The notes: a model not told the origin generated them from the sequence alone. Shown: positions 34,624 through 46,652, counted from the first letter of the stretch. The stretch is DNA of 64,000 bases from Gandjariella thermophila (GCF_005405885.1 NZ_BJFL01000018.1:481-64480); one strand, 5' to 3'. Numbers and translations: made by a program.

Positions 34624-36158
34624 GCCGACACCTCCAGTTCCGCGAACTCGGCGAGTTCCAACAGATCCAGCGCCGGCAGCACACCCGTCCCGTTCCTTAC
34701 CCCGGCGGAGTCGCCCGCCAGCGCCCGCAACATCGCGCGGTCTTCTTCGGTGACCGCCCGGCGCTTCAGGTCGGACAGCCGTCGCTCGGCGCGCTTCACA
34801 TCCCGACGCAGCTCATCGCGCAACGCGTGCAACTGGGTCCGGGTCACCACGCGGCCGTCCGCCGCGACCGGCATTTCCCGTACGACAGTCAGACGCTCGG
34901 CCAGCTTCGTCCAGTCGCGGTCCGGCGGGATGGTCGCGGATTCCCTCGTGGGCACCAGGAACGGCCTCGCCGTCACGGAAAGCTCGCCGTCTCCGTCGAC
35001 GACCTGATAGCCCTGGCGAATCCGCTCAAGATCGGTGAACGTCGAATCCAGCAGCACGTGGACGTCCAGCGCATGACTGCCGCGATGTTCCTTCGCGACG
35101 CTCTTCGCGCTGTCGCACAACTCGCCGGCCAACTGGTAGGCCGTCGAGAACGGGAAATGCGGCTTCACCACCGCGACCCCGGCGGACACCGTCAACGCGC
35201 CATTGCCGATCGCGTGCACGGCCGCGCGCACCACCGGATCCGCCGCGGCGTATTCGCCGAACGCGGTCAGATACCTGGTCGTGAACGCCAGCGCGTAACG
35301 GCCGTCGACCAGAGCGGTCAGGTCGTCCCCGCCGATCACCAGCGGTACGACGGGCAGTTCCTGGGTCCGCTTCGCCAGGCCGGCCACCTGAGCCACCGCC
35401 TCGCCGAACGCGTTCTCCGCGCACCGCTGTATCGCCGTGCTCAACGCGCCCATCTGCGTATTGGGCAGGCCAGCCGCGTCCACGAAGAACTGGCCGAGCC
35501 GGTTGGCGTCCGCGTGCACGACACCCACCCACTCCACGTCCTCGAACAGCTCCGCCGTGCCTACCAGCCGGAGCCCCTTGCCGGCCGGGGTTCGGTCGAG
35601 CAGCGCTTTCATCCGCCGATCCGCGGCCGGACGAGCCCGCCGCTTCGCGATCACCTGCGCGGACAGGGGCCGCGGCACCTCGGCGTCAGAAGGCGTTCCC
35701 CTCCTCGGGACGCTGTCCGAATACCACGCCGCCGCCGGCGCGTCGGTGGAACCGCAGGCCGCGACCACCGGCAACCGCGGCCACCGCGCCGCCACCCCAA
35801 CCGACCGCGACGCATGCCACCGCCACAGCCGGTAGATCTCGCGGATCTCATCCGGCGACGGAGGCACGGCACCGATGTCCATGTGCACACCCAGGACCTG
35901 CAATCCCGGCGCCTTCCGCACCGCATGCTCGGTCACCGCGGCCACCAGCCCCCGAGCGTGCCCCTCGGTCGGCACCACCACCAGCGCCGACCCGGAGGAA
36001 CACTGCAACACCTCAGCTTCGTGGTCTTTGCCAAGGTCCCGCACAACCGAGGTGGTCGCCTCCGAGATCAGGTACGACGCCCCGACGGCCTCCCGCAGCC
36101 GGTTGCTCGCGAAGACATACGCCTGGTTCCCGCTTGTCCCGAAAAGCACCAGACGCAT
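34620..36158 (-). CDS. cas10: Cas10 with GGDD cyclase motif and no HD domain (type III-Dv)
   Basis: This 512-residue large subunit uses the start at 36158 (MRLVLFGTSGNQ), preceded by GGGGGG; a reading 12 codons longer lacks support. It begins directly with a palm-like or adaptor region (YVFASNRLREAVGASYLISEATTS), with no His-Asp nuclease. VGVVHADANRLGQFF at about 211-225 opens the second palm, and GGDD lies at 276-279 in VPLVIGGDDLTA, so cyclic oligoadenylate synthesis should be possible. SAGVAVVKPHFPFSTAYQLA is another Cas10 hallmark. It is the first gene of the six-gene operon; the promoter should lie at 36159-36300. It probably signals to the CARF protein encoded at the other end. Confidence 0.9.
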   Translation of the reverse strand: MRLVLFGTSGNQAYVFASNRLREAVGASYLISEATTSVVRDLGKDHEAEVLQCSSGSALVVVPTEGHARGLVAAVTEHAVRKAPGLQVLGVHMDIGAVPPSPDEIREIYRLWRWHASRSVGVAARWPRLPVVAACGSTDAPAAAWYSDSVPRRGTPSDAEVPRPLSAQVIAKRRARPAADRRMKALLDRTPAGKGLRLVGTAELFEDVEWVGVVHADANRLGQFFVDAAGLPNTQMGALSTAIQRCAENAFGEAVAQVAGLAKRTQELPVVPLVIGGDDLTALVDGRYALAFTTRYLTAFGEYAAADPVVRAAVHAIGNGALTVSAGVAVVKPHFPFSTAYQLAGELCDSAKSVAKEHRGSHALDVHVLLDSTFTDLERIRQGYQVVDGDGELSVTARPFLVPTRESATIPPDRDWTKLAERLTVVREMPVAADGRVVTRTQLHALRDELRRDVKRAERRLSDLKRRAVTEEDRAMLRALAGDSAGVRNGTGVLPALDLLELAEFAELEVSA

Positions 36159-36300
36159 CAACACCCCCCTACACCCGGCAGCAACGCCGGTCACGTCCGC
36201 TAGAGGCCTACACTCTTACACCAAGACCCCCTCCCCTTTCAACGACCCAGCCACTCACCCGACGCCTGACTCCCGGAGAAACACGAAAAATTACCGTTTG

Positions 36301-36534
36301 CCCGCTCCGAGGTTCGTGCACATCGACCATTGCCATATCGTTGCTGTTCATCGAACGTAGATTCCCCACCAGTGGCCAACTTCCATGAGCAGCTTGGGCC
36401 TGCACACGGTAGATGATTCGGTAACGCCGACACGATGCCGGAGACTGCAGGGCACGGACTTCACCGCTACGACACCGACCGGCGGGGTTCTCGGTAAGTT
36501 TGTCGATCGCGCTTCTGACCTCGGGCCGAGGCCA
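36301..36534 (-). pseudogene. Remnant of a RelE/ParE-type toxin gene
   Basis: A stretch of about 78 codons reads VRSAIDKLTENPAGRCRSGEV and later CRRYRIIYRVQ, which matches the helix, NP loop and RxxYRIIY strand of RelE/ParE toxins. The usual C-terminal strand is disordered: NSNDMAMVDVHEP resembles it, but the intervening residues do not. No antitoxin gene and no convincing start or ribosome site is visible, and the surrounding open frame runs into a CRISPR-repeat-like segment. I read it as a decayed toxin gene upstream of cas10. A functional variant toxin is less likely. Confidence 0.5.
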
Positions 36535-36550
36535 CGGGAGGGAACACCAC

Positions 36551-36587
36551 ACCACTATGGAATCCGGTCGTTGGGGGCCGGAGTCAG
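36551..36587 (-). repeat. Solitary degenerate CRISPR repeat
   Basis: This 37-bp segment matches the array repeat with eight or so substitutions and one inserted base: ATGGAATCCGG then GGGGGCCGGAGTCAG. It has the same orientation as both arrays and is 9.6 kb from array 2. No second repeat follows at spacer distance. It lies about 390 bp upstream of cas10. It may be the last trace of a former third array, or a repeat kept as a processing or regulatory site. Confidence 0.75.
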
Positions 36588-36639
36588 GCCCGAACACCAA
36601 GCGTCCCTTCCACGCCAGGGCCACCATCATGGTCCTGCC

Positions 36640-36990
36640 GCCCCTGAGCCTCCCCTGAGCCCGGCGGAGGTCGGGTCCATGCTGGAATTGGACGCCCCGG
36701 ACGCGTTCGACGCTTACCTGGTTACCGGCGGGCTGCCCCTGGTCTGCCAGGAATGGGAGCCCCGACGGTCCCTGGAGTCCTTCCTGGCCAACCCACGTCG
36801 GCGCTGCTGGTCCACCCGTCCCTCCCGGGAGCGCCGCTATCGCATCGCAGATCCCTACCTGCGCTTCTACCTCAGCTTCTTGAGCACCGCGGTCAGCCGC
36901 AGCGGGGTCGCCGACGGCTTGCCCGTGCAGGCCGTCGGCCCGGACGAGCTGCTGTCGGGATGGCCGGCCAGCGACGCCGACGTCCGCTGA
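36640..36990 (+). pseudogene. Remnant of a DUF234-type AAA ATPase
   Basis: The open stretch encodes LDAPDAFDAYLVTGGLPLVCQEWEPRRSLESFLANP, then directly RERRYRIADPYLRFYLSFLSTAV. Both pieces are recognisable from archaeal/bacterial DUF234 ATPases, but in intact members they are separated by about 200 residues, and an N-terminal ATPase domain precedes them. An in-frame deletion and loss of the 5' part are therefore implied. The rest of 36159-37049 holds only the RelE remnant, the lone repeat and a terminator. Confidence 0.65.
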
Positions 36991-36997
36991 ATCGCCG

Positions 36998-37038
36998 CGG
37001 AGGGCCGGCCCACGAGGTCGACGTGGGCCGGCCCTCCG
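36998..37038. terminator. Long perfect hairpin downstream of serA
   Basis: CGGAGGGCCGGCCCACG and its exact complement form a 17-bp stem around a 7-base loop, 12 bp after the serA stop. There is no U-run, as is common for actinomycete terminators. It should stop serA transcripts and shield them from the CRISPR island. Confidence 0.8.
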
Positions 37039-37049
37039 CCGATGATGCG

Positions 37050-38645
37050 TCAGTCGAAGGTGATGGAGCGGACGACCTGGGCGCCCACGGCGGCGCCGAT
37101 GGAGTCGGTGACGCTGCGGTCCACCGGGCGGTCCACGCGGAGCAGCATGATCGCGTCGGTGCCGTCCTTGGTCTGGCTGATCTGGGCGGCGACGATGTTG
37201 ACGCCGGCCTCGCCGAGCAGGGTGCCGACGGTGCCCATCACGCCGGGGCGGTCCGGGTACTCCAGCAGCAGCATGTTGCCCTCGGCGCGCAGGTCGAAGT
37301 GCCGGCCGTTGACCTCGACGAGCTTCTCCACCTCGTCCAGACCGGACAGCGTGCCGGAGACGACCTGGGTGGAGCCGTCCGGCAGCACCGCGCGAACGGT
37401 GACCAGGCTGCGGTGGCTGGCGCTCTCCGGCTCCTTGGCCAGCTCGACGGTGACGCCGAGGTCCTCGGCCAGCCGGGGCGCGTTGACGAAGGTGACCTGG
37501 TCGTCCACCACGCCGGAGAACACGCCGCGCAGCGCGGCCAGCGGCAGCACGGTGACGTCCTCACTGGACAGTTCGCCGCGCACCTCCACGGTGACCGAGG
37601 ACGGCGCCTTGGCGGCCAGCGCGGACACCACGATGCCGAGCTTGTGGGTGAGCGAGAGGAACGGCCGCACCTCGTCGCTGACCGCGCCGGTCTGCACGTT
37701 CACCGCGTCCGGCACGAACTCGCCACGCAGCGCGTGCAGCACCGAGCGGGCCACGTCGGTGCCGGCCCGGTCCTGCGCCTCCGCCGTTGACGCGCCGAGG
37801 TGCGGGGTGACCACCACGTTGGGCAGCTCGAACAGCGGGCTGTCGGTGCACGGCTCGGTGGCGAACACGTCGATGCCGGCGCCGCCGACCCGGCCGGAGC
37901 GCAGCGCCTCGGCGAGCGCGTCCTCGTCGATCAGCCCGCCGCGGGCGGCGTTGACGATCAGCACCCCCGGCTTGACCTTGGCGAGCTGGGCGGCGCCGAT
38001 GATGCCCTTGGTCTCCGGGGTCTTGGGCAGGTGGATGGAGATGACGTCCGCGCGCTCCAGCAGCTCGTCCAGGGTGACCAGCTCGATGCCGAGCTGGGCG
38101 GCGCGGGCCGCGGACACGTACGGGTCGTAGGCGATGAGCGTGGTGCCGAACGCGCCCAGCCGGGCGGCGAAGAGCTGGCCGATCTTGCCCAGCCCGACCA
38201 CGCCGACGGTCTTGCCGTGCAGCTCGACACCGGTGAACGCGCTGCGCTTCCACTCGCCGCCGCGCAGGCTGGCGTCCGCGGCGGCGACCCGGCGGGCCAC
38301 CGCGAGCAGCAGCGCGACGGCGTGCTCGGCGGCGGAGACGATGTTCGACGTGGGCGCGTTGACCACCATGACGCCGCGCTCGGTGGCCGCGGGCACCTCG
38401 ACGTTGTCCAGGCCGACGCCCGCCCTGGCCACGACCTTCAGGTTCTTGGCGGCGCCGAGTACCTCGGCGTCCACCCGGGTCGCCGAGCGCACCAGCAGGG
38501 CGTCGGCCTCGGCGACGGCGTCGAGCAGTGCGGGCCGGTCGGTACCGTCCACGTGGCGGACCTCGACCTCGTCCCCGAAGACCTCGACCGTGGACGGCGC
38601 GAGCTTCTCGGCGATCAGGACTACGGGTCGGCTGGAGTTGGTCAC
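37050..38645 (-). CDS. serA: D-3-phosphoglycerate dehydrogenase
   Basis: This 531-residue enzyme catalyses the first step of serine synthesis, oxidising 3-phosphoglycerate with NAD. The Rossmann motif is VGVVGLGKIGQLFAARL, with the NAD-contacting Asp in AYDPYVS. Catalytic residues lie in NAARGGLIDEDAL and in the HLGAST histidine region. A long C-terminal part contains the intervening allosteric-substrate-binding domain and an ACT domain (LLLEYPDRPGVMGTVGTLLGEAGVNI), as in mycobacterial SerA of similar length, so serine feedback is expected. The start is GTG 38645 with GGGAG upstream; the frame is open another 52 codons without a ribosome site. It follows ilvBNC as in mycobacteria. Confidence 0.96.
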   Translation of the reverse strand: MTNSSRPVVLIAEKLAPSTVEVFGDEVEVRHVDGTDRPALLDAVAEADALLVRSATRVDAEVLGAAKNLKVVARAGVGLDNVEVPAATERGVMVVNAPTSNIVSAAEHAVALLLAVARRVAAADASLRGGEWKRSAFTGVELHGKTVGVVGLGKIGQLFAARLGAFGTTLIAYDPYVSAARAAQLGIELVTLDELLERADVISIHLPKTPETKGIIGAAQLAKVKPGVLIVNAARGGLIDEDALAEALRSGRVGGAGIDVFATEPCTDSPLFELPNVVVTPHLGASTAEAQDRAGTDVARSVLHALRGEFVPDAVNVQTGAVSDEVRPFLSLTHKLGIVVSALAAKAPSSVTVEVRGELSSEDVTVLPLAALRGVFSGVVDDQVTFVNAPRLAEDLGVTVELAKEPESASHRSLVTVRAVLPDGSTQVVSGTLSGLDEVEKLVEVNGRHFDLRAEGNMLLLEYPDRPGVMGTVGTLLGEAGVNIVAAQISQTKDGTDAIMLLRVDRPVDRSVTDSIGAAVGAQVVRSITFD

Positions 38646-38888
38646 GCGCTGGCTCCCAAGACTCGTCGGGCTCGAAGGAGACGCGGGCCGCACGGCAGCC
38701 GTGACGCCCGGCTCGAGCACCCGTTCCGCGTCCCGGGATGCCGGACGCGGCGGAAAGCCGAGGGGTCGGGCGCGGCGACGCCGCCCGCGCCGACCGGCCA
38801 CCTCACTGTGCCCGGACGCACGCAGTCTAGAGCCTGCCGCCCGGGGCGCCAGTCCCGGCCGAACCCCGCCCGGGGATGGCCGGCGGGG

Positions 38889-39152
38889 TCACCAGGGCTC
38901 GTCGAACTCGCCGTCCTTGGCTCCCTCGATGAAGGCCTCCCACTCGGACTCGGTGAACACCAGCACCGGACCGTCGGGCTGGGCGGAGTTGCGCATGGCG
39001 ACGTAGGTGTTGCCGTCGGTGTGCTCCACGAAGGCCACCTCGACGTGCTCGCCCTCGCCCTCACCGGCCCGGATCCACTCGGCGTCGGTGAGGTCGAGGT
39101 GGTCCCGCACCTCGGCCTTGTCGTCGTAGACCGGTACCTGCTTGTTGCTCAT
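38889..39152 (-). CDS. DUF397-domain protein, 87 aa
   Basis: This is a small acidic protein. Its C-terminal half matches DUF397 (EVAFVEHTDGNTYVAMRNSAQPDGPVLVFTESEWEAFIEGAKDGEFD). Unlike the pair at 10263, no XRE partner is adjacent; it stands alone between ilvC and serA. AAGGG-type sequence precedes the ATG. The acidic N-terminal half (LDLTDAEWIRAGEGEGEHVEV) supplies the first DUF397 strand. The role is unknown; orphan DUF397 proteins may interact with regulators encoded elsewhere. Confidence 0.8.
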   Translation of the reverse strand: MSNKQVPVYDDKAEVRDHLDLTDAEWIRAGEGEGEHVEVAFVEHTDGNTYVAMRNSAQPDGPVLVFTESEWEAFIEGAKDGEFDEPW

Positions 39153-39307
39153 CCAAGGTTTCCCTTCGCTTCGTCCCGGTGACTCCGGGTTACGTCGCGC
39201 TCACGGTATACCCGGCGCGCCCGGGGCTCAGCGTGGCCGCACGGGTGAAATCGGGTGGCCACCCGCGGGTGCCGCGCCGTCGCCGGGGAGCGGGGTCGCG
39301 GACGGGC

Positions 39308-39344
39308 GGGAGCCCGCGGCGCCGTTGCGGCGCCACGGGCTCCC
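39308..39344. terminator. Hairpin terminator after ilvC
   Basis: GGGAGCCCG and GGCGCCG pair with CGGCGCC and CGGGCTCCC around a TTG loop, with one C/A mismatch in the stem. It lies just downstream of the ilvC stop in the minus-strand direction and should end the ilvB-ilvN-ilvC transcript. Confidence 0.75.
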
Positions 39345-39362
39345 GCGACGGTGGCCTGCGGG

Positions 39363-42767
<3,405 letters not shown>

Positions 42768-42811
42768 CTGTTTGCCCCAGTCTGGTCGAGTGGTAGGCGG
42801 GTCCGGACACG

Positions 42812-42848
42812 AAAAAACCCCCGTCGGCCGCCTTGGGCCGTACGAGGG
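42812..42848 (-). terminator. Attenuator of the ilvB operon
   Basis: On the minus strand CCCTCGTACGGCC pairs with GGCCGACGGGGG (one bulged A) and is followed directly by six Ts at 42817-42812, a true intrinsic terminator, which is rare in this GC-rich genome. It lies between the leader peptide and ilvB. An alternative 12-bp stem (42851-42862 with 42878-42889, GCGCGTCGACGC and its complement) overlaps the leader-peptide 3' end and would serve as the pause/anti-terminator structure. Confidence 0.85.
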
Positions 42849-42873
42849 TCGCGCGTCGACGCAGTCGCTCTCG

Positions 42874-42921
42874 CTAGGCGTCGACGCGCCCACTAAGTAC
42901 GAGGACGAACTTGCGCTGCAT
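42874..42921 (-). CDS. ilv leader peptide (15 aa)
   Basis: The peptide [15 protein letters not shown] ends in TAG within the loop of the upstream hairpin. It contains a VLVL run plus another Val, the branched-chain codons expected of an ilv attenuation peptide. If Val- or Leu-tRNA is short, the ribosome stalls at these codons and the terminator at 42812-42848 should not form. Its position about 110 bp upstream of ilvB and the strong terminator between them support the reading. Confidence 0.8.
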   Translation of the reverse strand: MQRKFVLVLSGRVDA

Positions 42922-43082
42922 GATGCCGACGGTAGTGCGATCGGCTCGGCCGCGTCAATTGTGCGGGACACCACTCCCGAAGCTTGGACTCGTCCGGGCG
43001 ACGGCGGGTGCACCCACCCGGGTCTGTCTCCCCGCGCCCGGGCCGGCCGCACCGGACGTGGCGGGGATGCGACGATGGGGGC

Positions 43083-43670
43083 GTGGAAGCCGAGCCCGCC
43101 ACCCCCGAGGAACCCACCGGCCGCCGGCAGCAGGAGGCCCCGGCCCCCGCCGAGGTGACCGAGCCGGCAGCGGCCACCGCCGAGGCGGACGAGTCGGCAC
43201 CGGCCACACCGGGGAAGGCGGAGGAGCAGGGGCGCGAGGCGGCGGAGTCCGCGCCCGCCGACCGGCCGTACGCGGCGCCACCGGCCCCGGCGGCGGTGGT
43301 GTTCCGGGTCCCCACCACCGCGCTGCTCGCGGTGGCGTTGCTGGCGCTGTGCATGTCCCCGGTCGGGCTGGCCTCCCCGGCGCTACTGGTGATCTTCGTG
43401 GTCCCGGTCGCGCTCGCCGTGTGGCTGCTGCGCACCCGGACGCGGGCGGACGCCGAGGGGCTCACCGTGCGCACCCTGTTCGGCCGCAGGTTGATCCCGT
43501 GGTCCCGGGTGACCTCGCTGCGGCTCACCGAGAAGTCCGCGGTCCGCGCGGTGGTGGACGGCGACGGCGAGGTCACGCTGCCCGCCGTCCGGGTGCGGCA
43601 CCTGCCGCTGCTGGCCGCGGTCAGCGGCGGACGGATCGCCGACCCCCGGCAGCCTCACCCGGGCGAGTGA
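43083..43670 (+). CDS. PH-domain membrane protein (Cfp6-like)
   Basis: This 195-residue protein corresponds in position and architecture to mycobacterial Cfp6 (Rv3004), which also diverges from ilvB. The first 75 residues are a disordered Pro/Ala/Glu-rich segment. Two membrane helices follow ([19 protein letters not shown] and [17 protein letters not shown]), then a bacterial PH-type domain ([50 protein letters not shown]). It starts at GTG 43083 with GATGGGGG just upstream. Function is unknown. The divergent promoters share 42922-43082. Confidence 0.82.
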   Translation: MEAEPATPEEPTGRRQQEAPAPAEVTEPAAATAEADESAPATPGKAEEQGREAAESAPADRPYAAPPAPAAVVFRVPTTALLAVALLALCMSPVGLASPALLVIFVVPVALAVWLLRTRTRADAEGLTVRTLFGRRLIPWSRVTSLRLTEKSAVRAVVDGDGEVTLPAVRVRHLPLLAAVSGGRIADPRQPHPGE

Positions 43671-43824
43671 CCGCGCGGACCGGGTGCCGCGCCGGGGAAG
43701 TCGACCGGCGCGGGTCGCGGCGGGAGTAATCTCCGGACCACCGCATCCTCCCCCGGCGCCCTACCCCGGTGCCCCTCGTATGTCCCCGCCGGCCCGCCGG
43801 CGAGCAAGCCGATTTGGAGGAGCC

Positions 43825-45669
43825 GTGCCCGAGCTGCGCTCCCGGACCACCACCCACGGCCGCAACGCCGCCGGGGCCCGCGCCCTGTGGCGGGCCACCG
43901 GGATGAGCGACGACGACTTCGGCAAGCCGATCGTCGCGATCGCCAACTCCTACACCCAGTTCGTGCCCGGCCACGTGCACCTGCGCGACCTGGGCGAGCT
44001 GGTGGCCGGCGCGGTGCGCGAGGCCGGCGGGGTGCCGAGGGAGTTCCACACCATCGCGGTGGACGACGGCATCGCCATGGGTCACTCCGGGATGCTCTAC
44101 TCACTGCCCTCCCGCGAGATCATCGCGGACTCGGTGGAGTACATGGTCAACGCGCACCAGGCGGACGCGCTGGTCTGCATCTCCAACTGCGACAAGATCA
44201 CCCCGGGCATGCTGAACGCCGCGATGCGGCTGAACATCCCGACCGTGTTCGTCTCCGGCGGGCCGATGGAGGCCGGCAAGGCGGTGGTGGTGGACGGGGT
44301 GGCGCACGCGCCGACCGACCTGATCACCGCGATCTCCGCGTCGGCCAGCGACACCGTGGACGACGCCGGGCTGCTCACCGTCGAGCGGTCGGCGTGCCCG
44401 ACCTGCGGCTCCTGCTCCGGGATGTTCACCGCGAACTCGATGAACTGCCTCACCGAGGCGCTCGGCCTGGCCCTGCCCGGCAACGGTTCCACGCTGGCCA
44501 CCCACGCGGCGCGGCGAGACCTGTTCCTCCGCGCGGGCTCGCTCGTGGTCGAGCTGGCCAAGCGCTGGTACCGCGACGACGACGAGTCGGTGCTGCCCCG
44601 CTCGGTGGCGAACCGGAAGGCGTTCGAGAACGCCATGGCGCTGGACATGGCGATGGGCGGGTCCACCAACACCGTGCTGCACATTCTCGCCGCCGCCCGG
44701 GAGGGCGAGATCGGCTTCACGCTGGACGACATCGACGCGATCAGCCGGCGGGTGCCGTGCCTGTGCAAGGTGTCGCCGAACTCCGACTACCACATGGAGG
44801 ACGTGCACCGGGCCGGCGGCATCCCGGCCATCCTCGGCGAGCTGGACCGGGCCGGGCTGTTGCACCGGGACGTGCACGCGGTGCACAGCCCCTCGCTCGC
44901 CGAGTGGCTGTCCACCTGGGACATTCGCGGCGCCGCTCCGGATCCGCGGGCGGTCGAGTTGTTCCACGCCGCGCCCGGCGGGGTGCGCACCACCGAGGCG
45001 TTCTCCACCGGCAACCGGTGGTCCTCGCTGGACACCGACGCGGAGTCCGGGTGCATCCGGGACGTGGCACACGCCTACACCGCGGACGGCGGGCTGGCCG
45101 TGCTGCGCGGCAACCTGGCCGAGGACGGCGCGGTGATCAAGACCGCGGGCATCCCCGAGGAACTGTGGCACTTCCAGGGCCCGGCCCGGGTGGTGGAGAG
45201 CCAGGAGCAGGCGGTGTCCGCGATCCTGAACAAGGAGATCCAGCCGGGTGACGTGCTGGTGGTCCGCTACGAGGGTCCGGCGGGCGGGCCGGGCATGCAG
45301 GAGATGCTGCACCCCACCGCGTTCCTCAAGGGCGCCGGGCTGGGAAAGGTGTGCGCGCTGATCACCGACGGCCGGTTCTCCGGCGGCTCGTCCGGCATCT
45401 CGGTCGGCCACATCTCTCCGGAGGCGGCCGACGGCGGCGCCATCGGGCTGGTGGAGGACGGCGACCAGGTCCTCATCGACGTGCCGTCGCGGCGGCTGCA
45501 ACTGCTGGTCGACGACGAGGTGCTGGCCGAGCGGCGGGCCAAGATGGAGTCCAGCGAGCGGCCGTGGCAGCCGGTCGACCGGCAGCGCCCGGTGTCGGCC
45601 GCGCTGCGCGCCTACGCCCGGCTGGCCACCTCGGCCTCGTTCGGCGCGGTCCGCGACCCGAACCGCTGA
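43825..45669 (+). CDS. ilvD: Dihydroxy-acid dehydratase
   Basis: This 614-residue iron-sulfur enzyme dehydrates dihydroxyisovalerate to 2-oxoisovalerate. Cluster cysteines are in [15 protein letters not shown] and [18 protein letters not shown]; the catalytic serine region is [22 protein letters not shown] 43825 is preceded by GGAGGAG, and the product [26 protein letters not shown] matches family N termini. The longer frame reading from 43684 lacks a ribosome site. It completes the valine/isoleucine pathway with ilvBNC on the other strand. Confidence 0.97.
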   Translation: MPELRSRTTTHGRNAAGARALWRATGMSDDDFGKPIVAIANSYTQFVPGHVHLRDLGELVAGAVREAGGVPREFHTIAVDDGIAMGHSGMLYSLPSREIIADSVEYMVNAHQADALVCISNCDKITPGMLNAAMRLNIPTVFVSGGPMEAGKAVVVDGVAHAPTDLITAISASASDTVDDAGLLTVERSACPTCGSCSGMFTANSMNCLTEALGLALPGNGSTLATHAARRDLFLRAGSLVVELAKRWYRDDDESVLPRSVANRKAFENAMALDMAMGGSTNTVLHILAAAREGEIGFTLDDIDAISRRVPCLCKVSPNSDYHMEDVHRAGGIPAILGELDRAGLLHRDVHAVHSPSLAEWLSTWDIRGAAPDPRAVELFHAAPGGVRTTEAFSTGNRWSSLDTDAESGCIRDVAHAYTADGGLAVLRGNLAEDGAVIKTAGIPEELWHFQGPARVVESQEQAVSAILNKEIQPGDVLVVRYEGPAGGPGMQEMLHPTAFLKGAGLGKVCALITDGRFSGGSSGISVGHISPEAADGGAIGLVEDGDQVLIDVPSRRLQLLVDDEVLAERRAKMESSERPWQPVDRQRPVSAALRAYARLATSASFGAVRDPNR

Positions 45670-45675
45670 GCACGA

Positions 45676-45722
45676 AAACCGGAGGCCCCGGCAGCGGGAA
45701 ACGCCGCCGGGGCCTCCGGTTT
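45676..45722. terminator. Bidirectional terminator between ilvD and doxX
   Basis: AAACCGGAGGCCCCGGC and its exact complement form a 17-bp stem; the A/T ends give short U-runs in both directions. It sits between the convergent ilvD and DoxX genes, 6 bp after the ilvD stop, and should serve both. Confidence 0.85.
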
Positions 45723-45735
45723 CGCCGGCGCGGGT

Positions 45736-46425
45736 TCAGCCGAGCCGGAAGCCGCGGTAGCCGTGGAAGGCGAGGTAGACGCCGGCCGCCGCGGCGCCGG
45801 CGATGACCAGGAAGGTCCACGCGAAGGCCACCGGGTGCCGGTACCACACCCGCCCGTTGTCCAGGGACACCCGCCCGGGACCGGTGAACAGCAGACCGAA
45901 CGCCAGGACACCGATGGCGGCCTCGAGTTCGAAACCGCCGGCGGTGGCGAAGAAACCGTGGCCCACCTTGAGTGCCGCGGCGTTCGCCATCACTCCGAGG
46001 ATGGCCGCCGCCGCGACCGGAGTGAGCAGCCCGAACACCAGCAGCGCACCGCTGCCGAGTTCGACGCTTCCGGTCACCATGGTGAGAATCTTCGTGTTCT
46101 GGTAACCGTTCTGTTCAAGGAACCTGGCGAAACCGTCCGGCCCGGGCCCCTGGAAGGTGCCGAACAGGATCTGCGCCCCATGCGCCAGGAACGTGCCCGC
46201 GAGGAACAGCCGCATCACCAGCAATCCGAAGTCGGCGCCGCCGTGCCACCGGGTCCGGGGCCGCTCGTCGTCGCCGAACCTGCCCTCGGGTTCGGGAAGC
46301 GACGGCTCGTCCAGGCCGATCTCGCGCTCGTCGGCGGACCGGGACGGCACGTACGCCGTCTCGTCGGCGGCCCCGCCCTCCCGCCGCTTGCCGACGCTCA
46401 GCGGATCGGTGCGCTCATTCGGCAC
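45736..46425 (-). CDS. DoxX-family membrane protein
   Basis: This 229-residue protein has a charged, disordered N-terminal tail of about 65 residues (ERTDPLSVGKRREGGAADET, then acidic repeats) and four membrane helices of the DoxX fold. These run from FGLLVMRLFLAGTFLAHGAQILF through GSGALLVFGLLTPVAAAAILGVM to FAWTFLVIAGAAAAGVYLAF. It is positional homologue of Rv3005c in mycobacteria. Related proteins act in membrane redox or oxidative-stress complexes; no catalytic motif is visible. Start GTG 46425 has CCGGAGGA upstream. An in-frame Met about 39 codons upstream is an alternative. Confidence 0.85.
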   Translation of the reverse strand: MPNERTDPLSVGKRREGGAADETAYVPSRSADEREIGLDEPSLPEPEGRFGDDERPRTRWHGGADFGLLVMRLFLAGTFLAHGAQILFGTFQGPGPDGFARFLEQNGYQNTKILTMVTGSVELGSGALLVFGLLTPVAAAAILGVMANAAALKVGHGFFATAGGFELEAAIGVLAFGLLFTGPGRVSLDNGRVWYRHPVAFAWTFLVIAGAAAAGVYLAFHGYRGFRLG

Positions 46426-46652
46426 GCGGTCCTCCGGTCCGGTATCGAGGTGATGCGCTCCTCGTGTCCCCCCGCTCGTCGATCGGTCGGCCGCGAAATA
46501 GTCGCGACTCGACCAGTTAGTCGTCGTGCGGTCGTCATGAGTAGCCACGGCCAGGCAGGTTAGACGCCGCCGTGGGTCCACCGCGACCCCCGCGAGGAGA
46601 AAAGCAATACGACCCGGCCCTTTCCGGGCAGGGGAAACAACGCGCTGATCGA

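Noticed and set aside
36551-36587. A CreTA-type CRISPR-guarded toxin RNA
   Set aside because: There is no second repeat, no visible small toxin ORF with rare codons, and the nearby RelE frame is decayed. Kept only as a possibility in the findings.
38642-38801. N-terminal 52-codon extension of serA
   Set aside because: It is Arg/Pro-rich with no homology to SerA N termini; GTG 38645 has a ribosome site and the conserved start of the protein.
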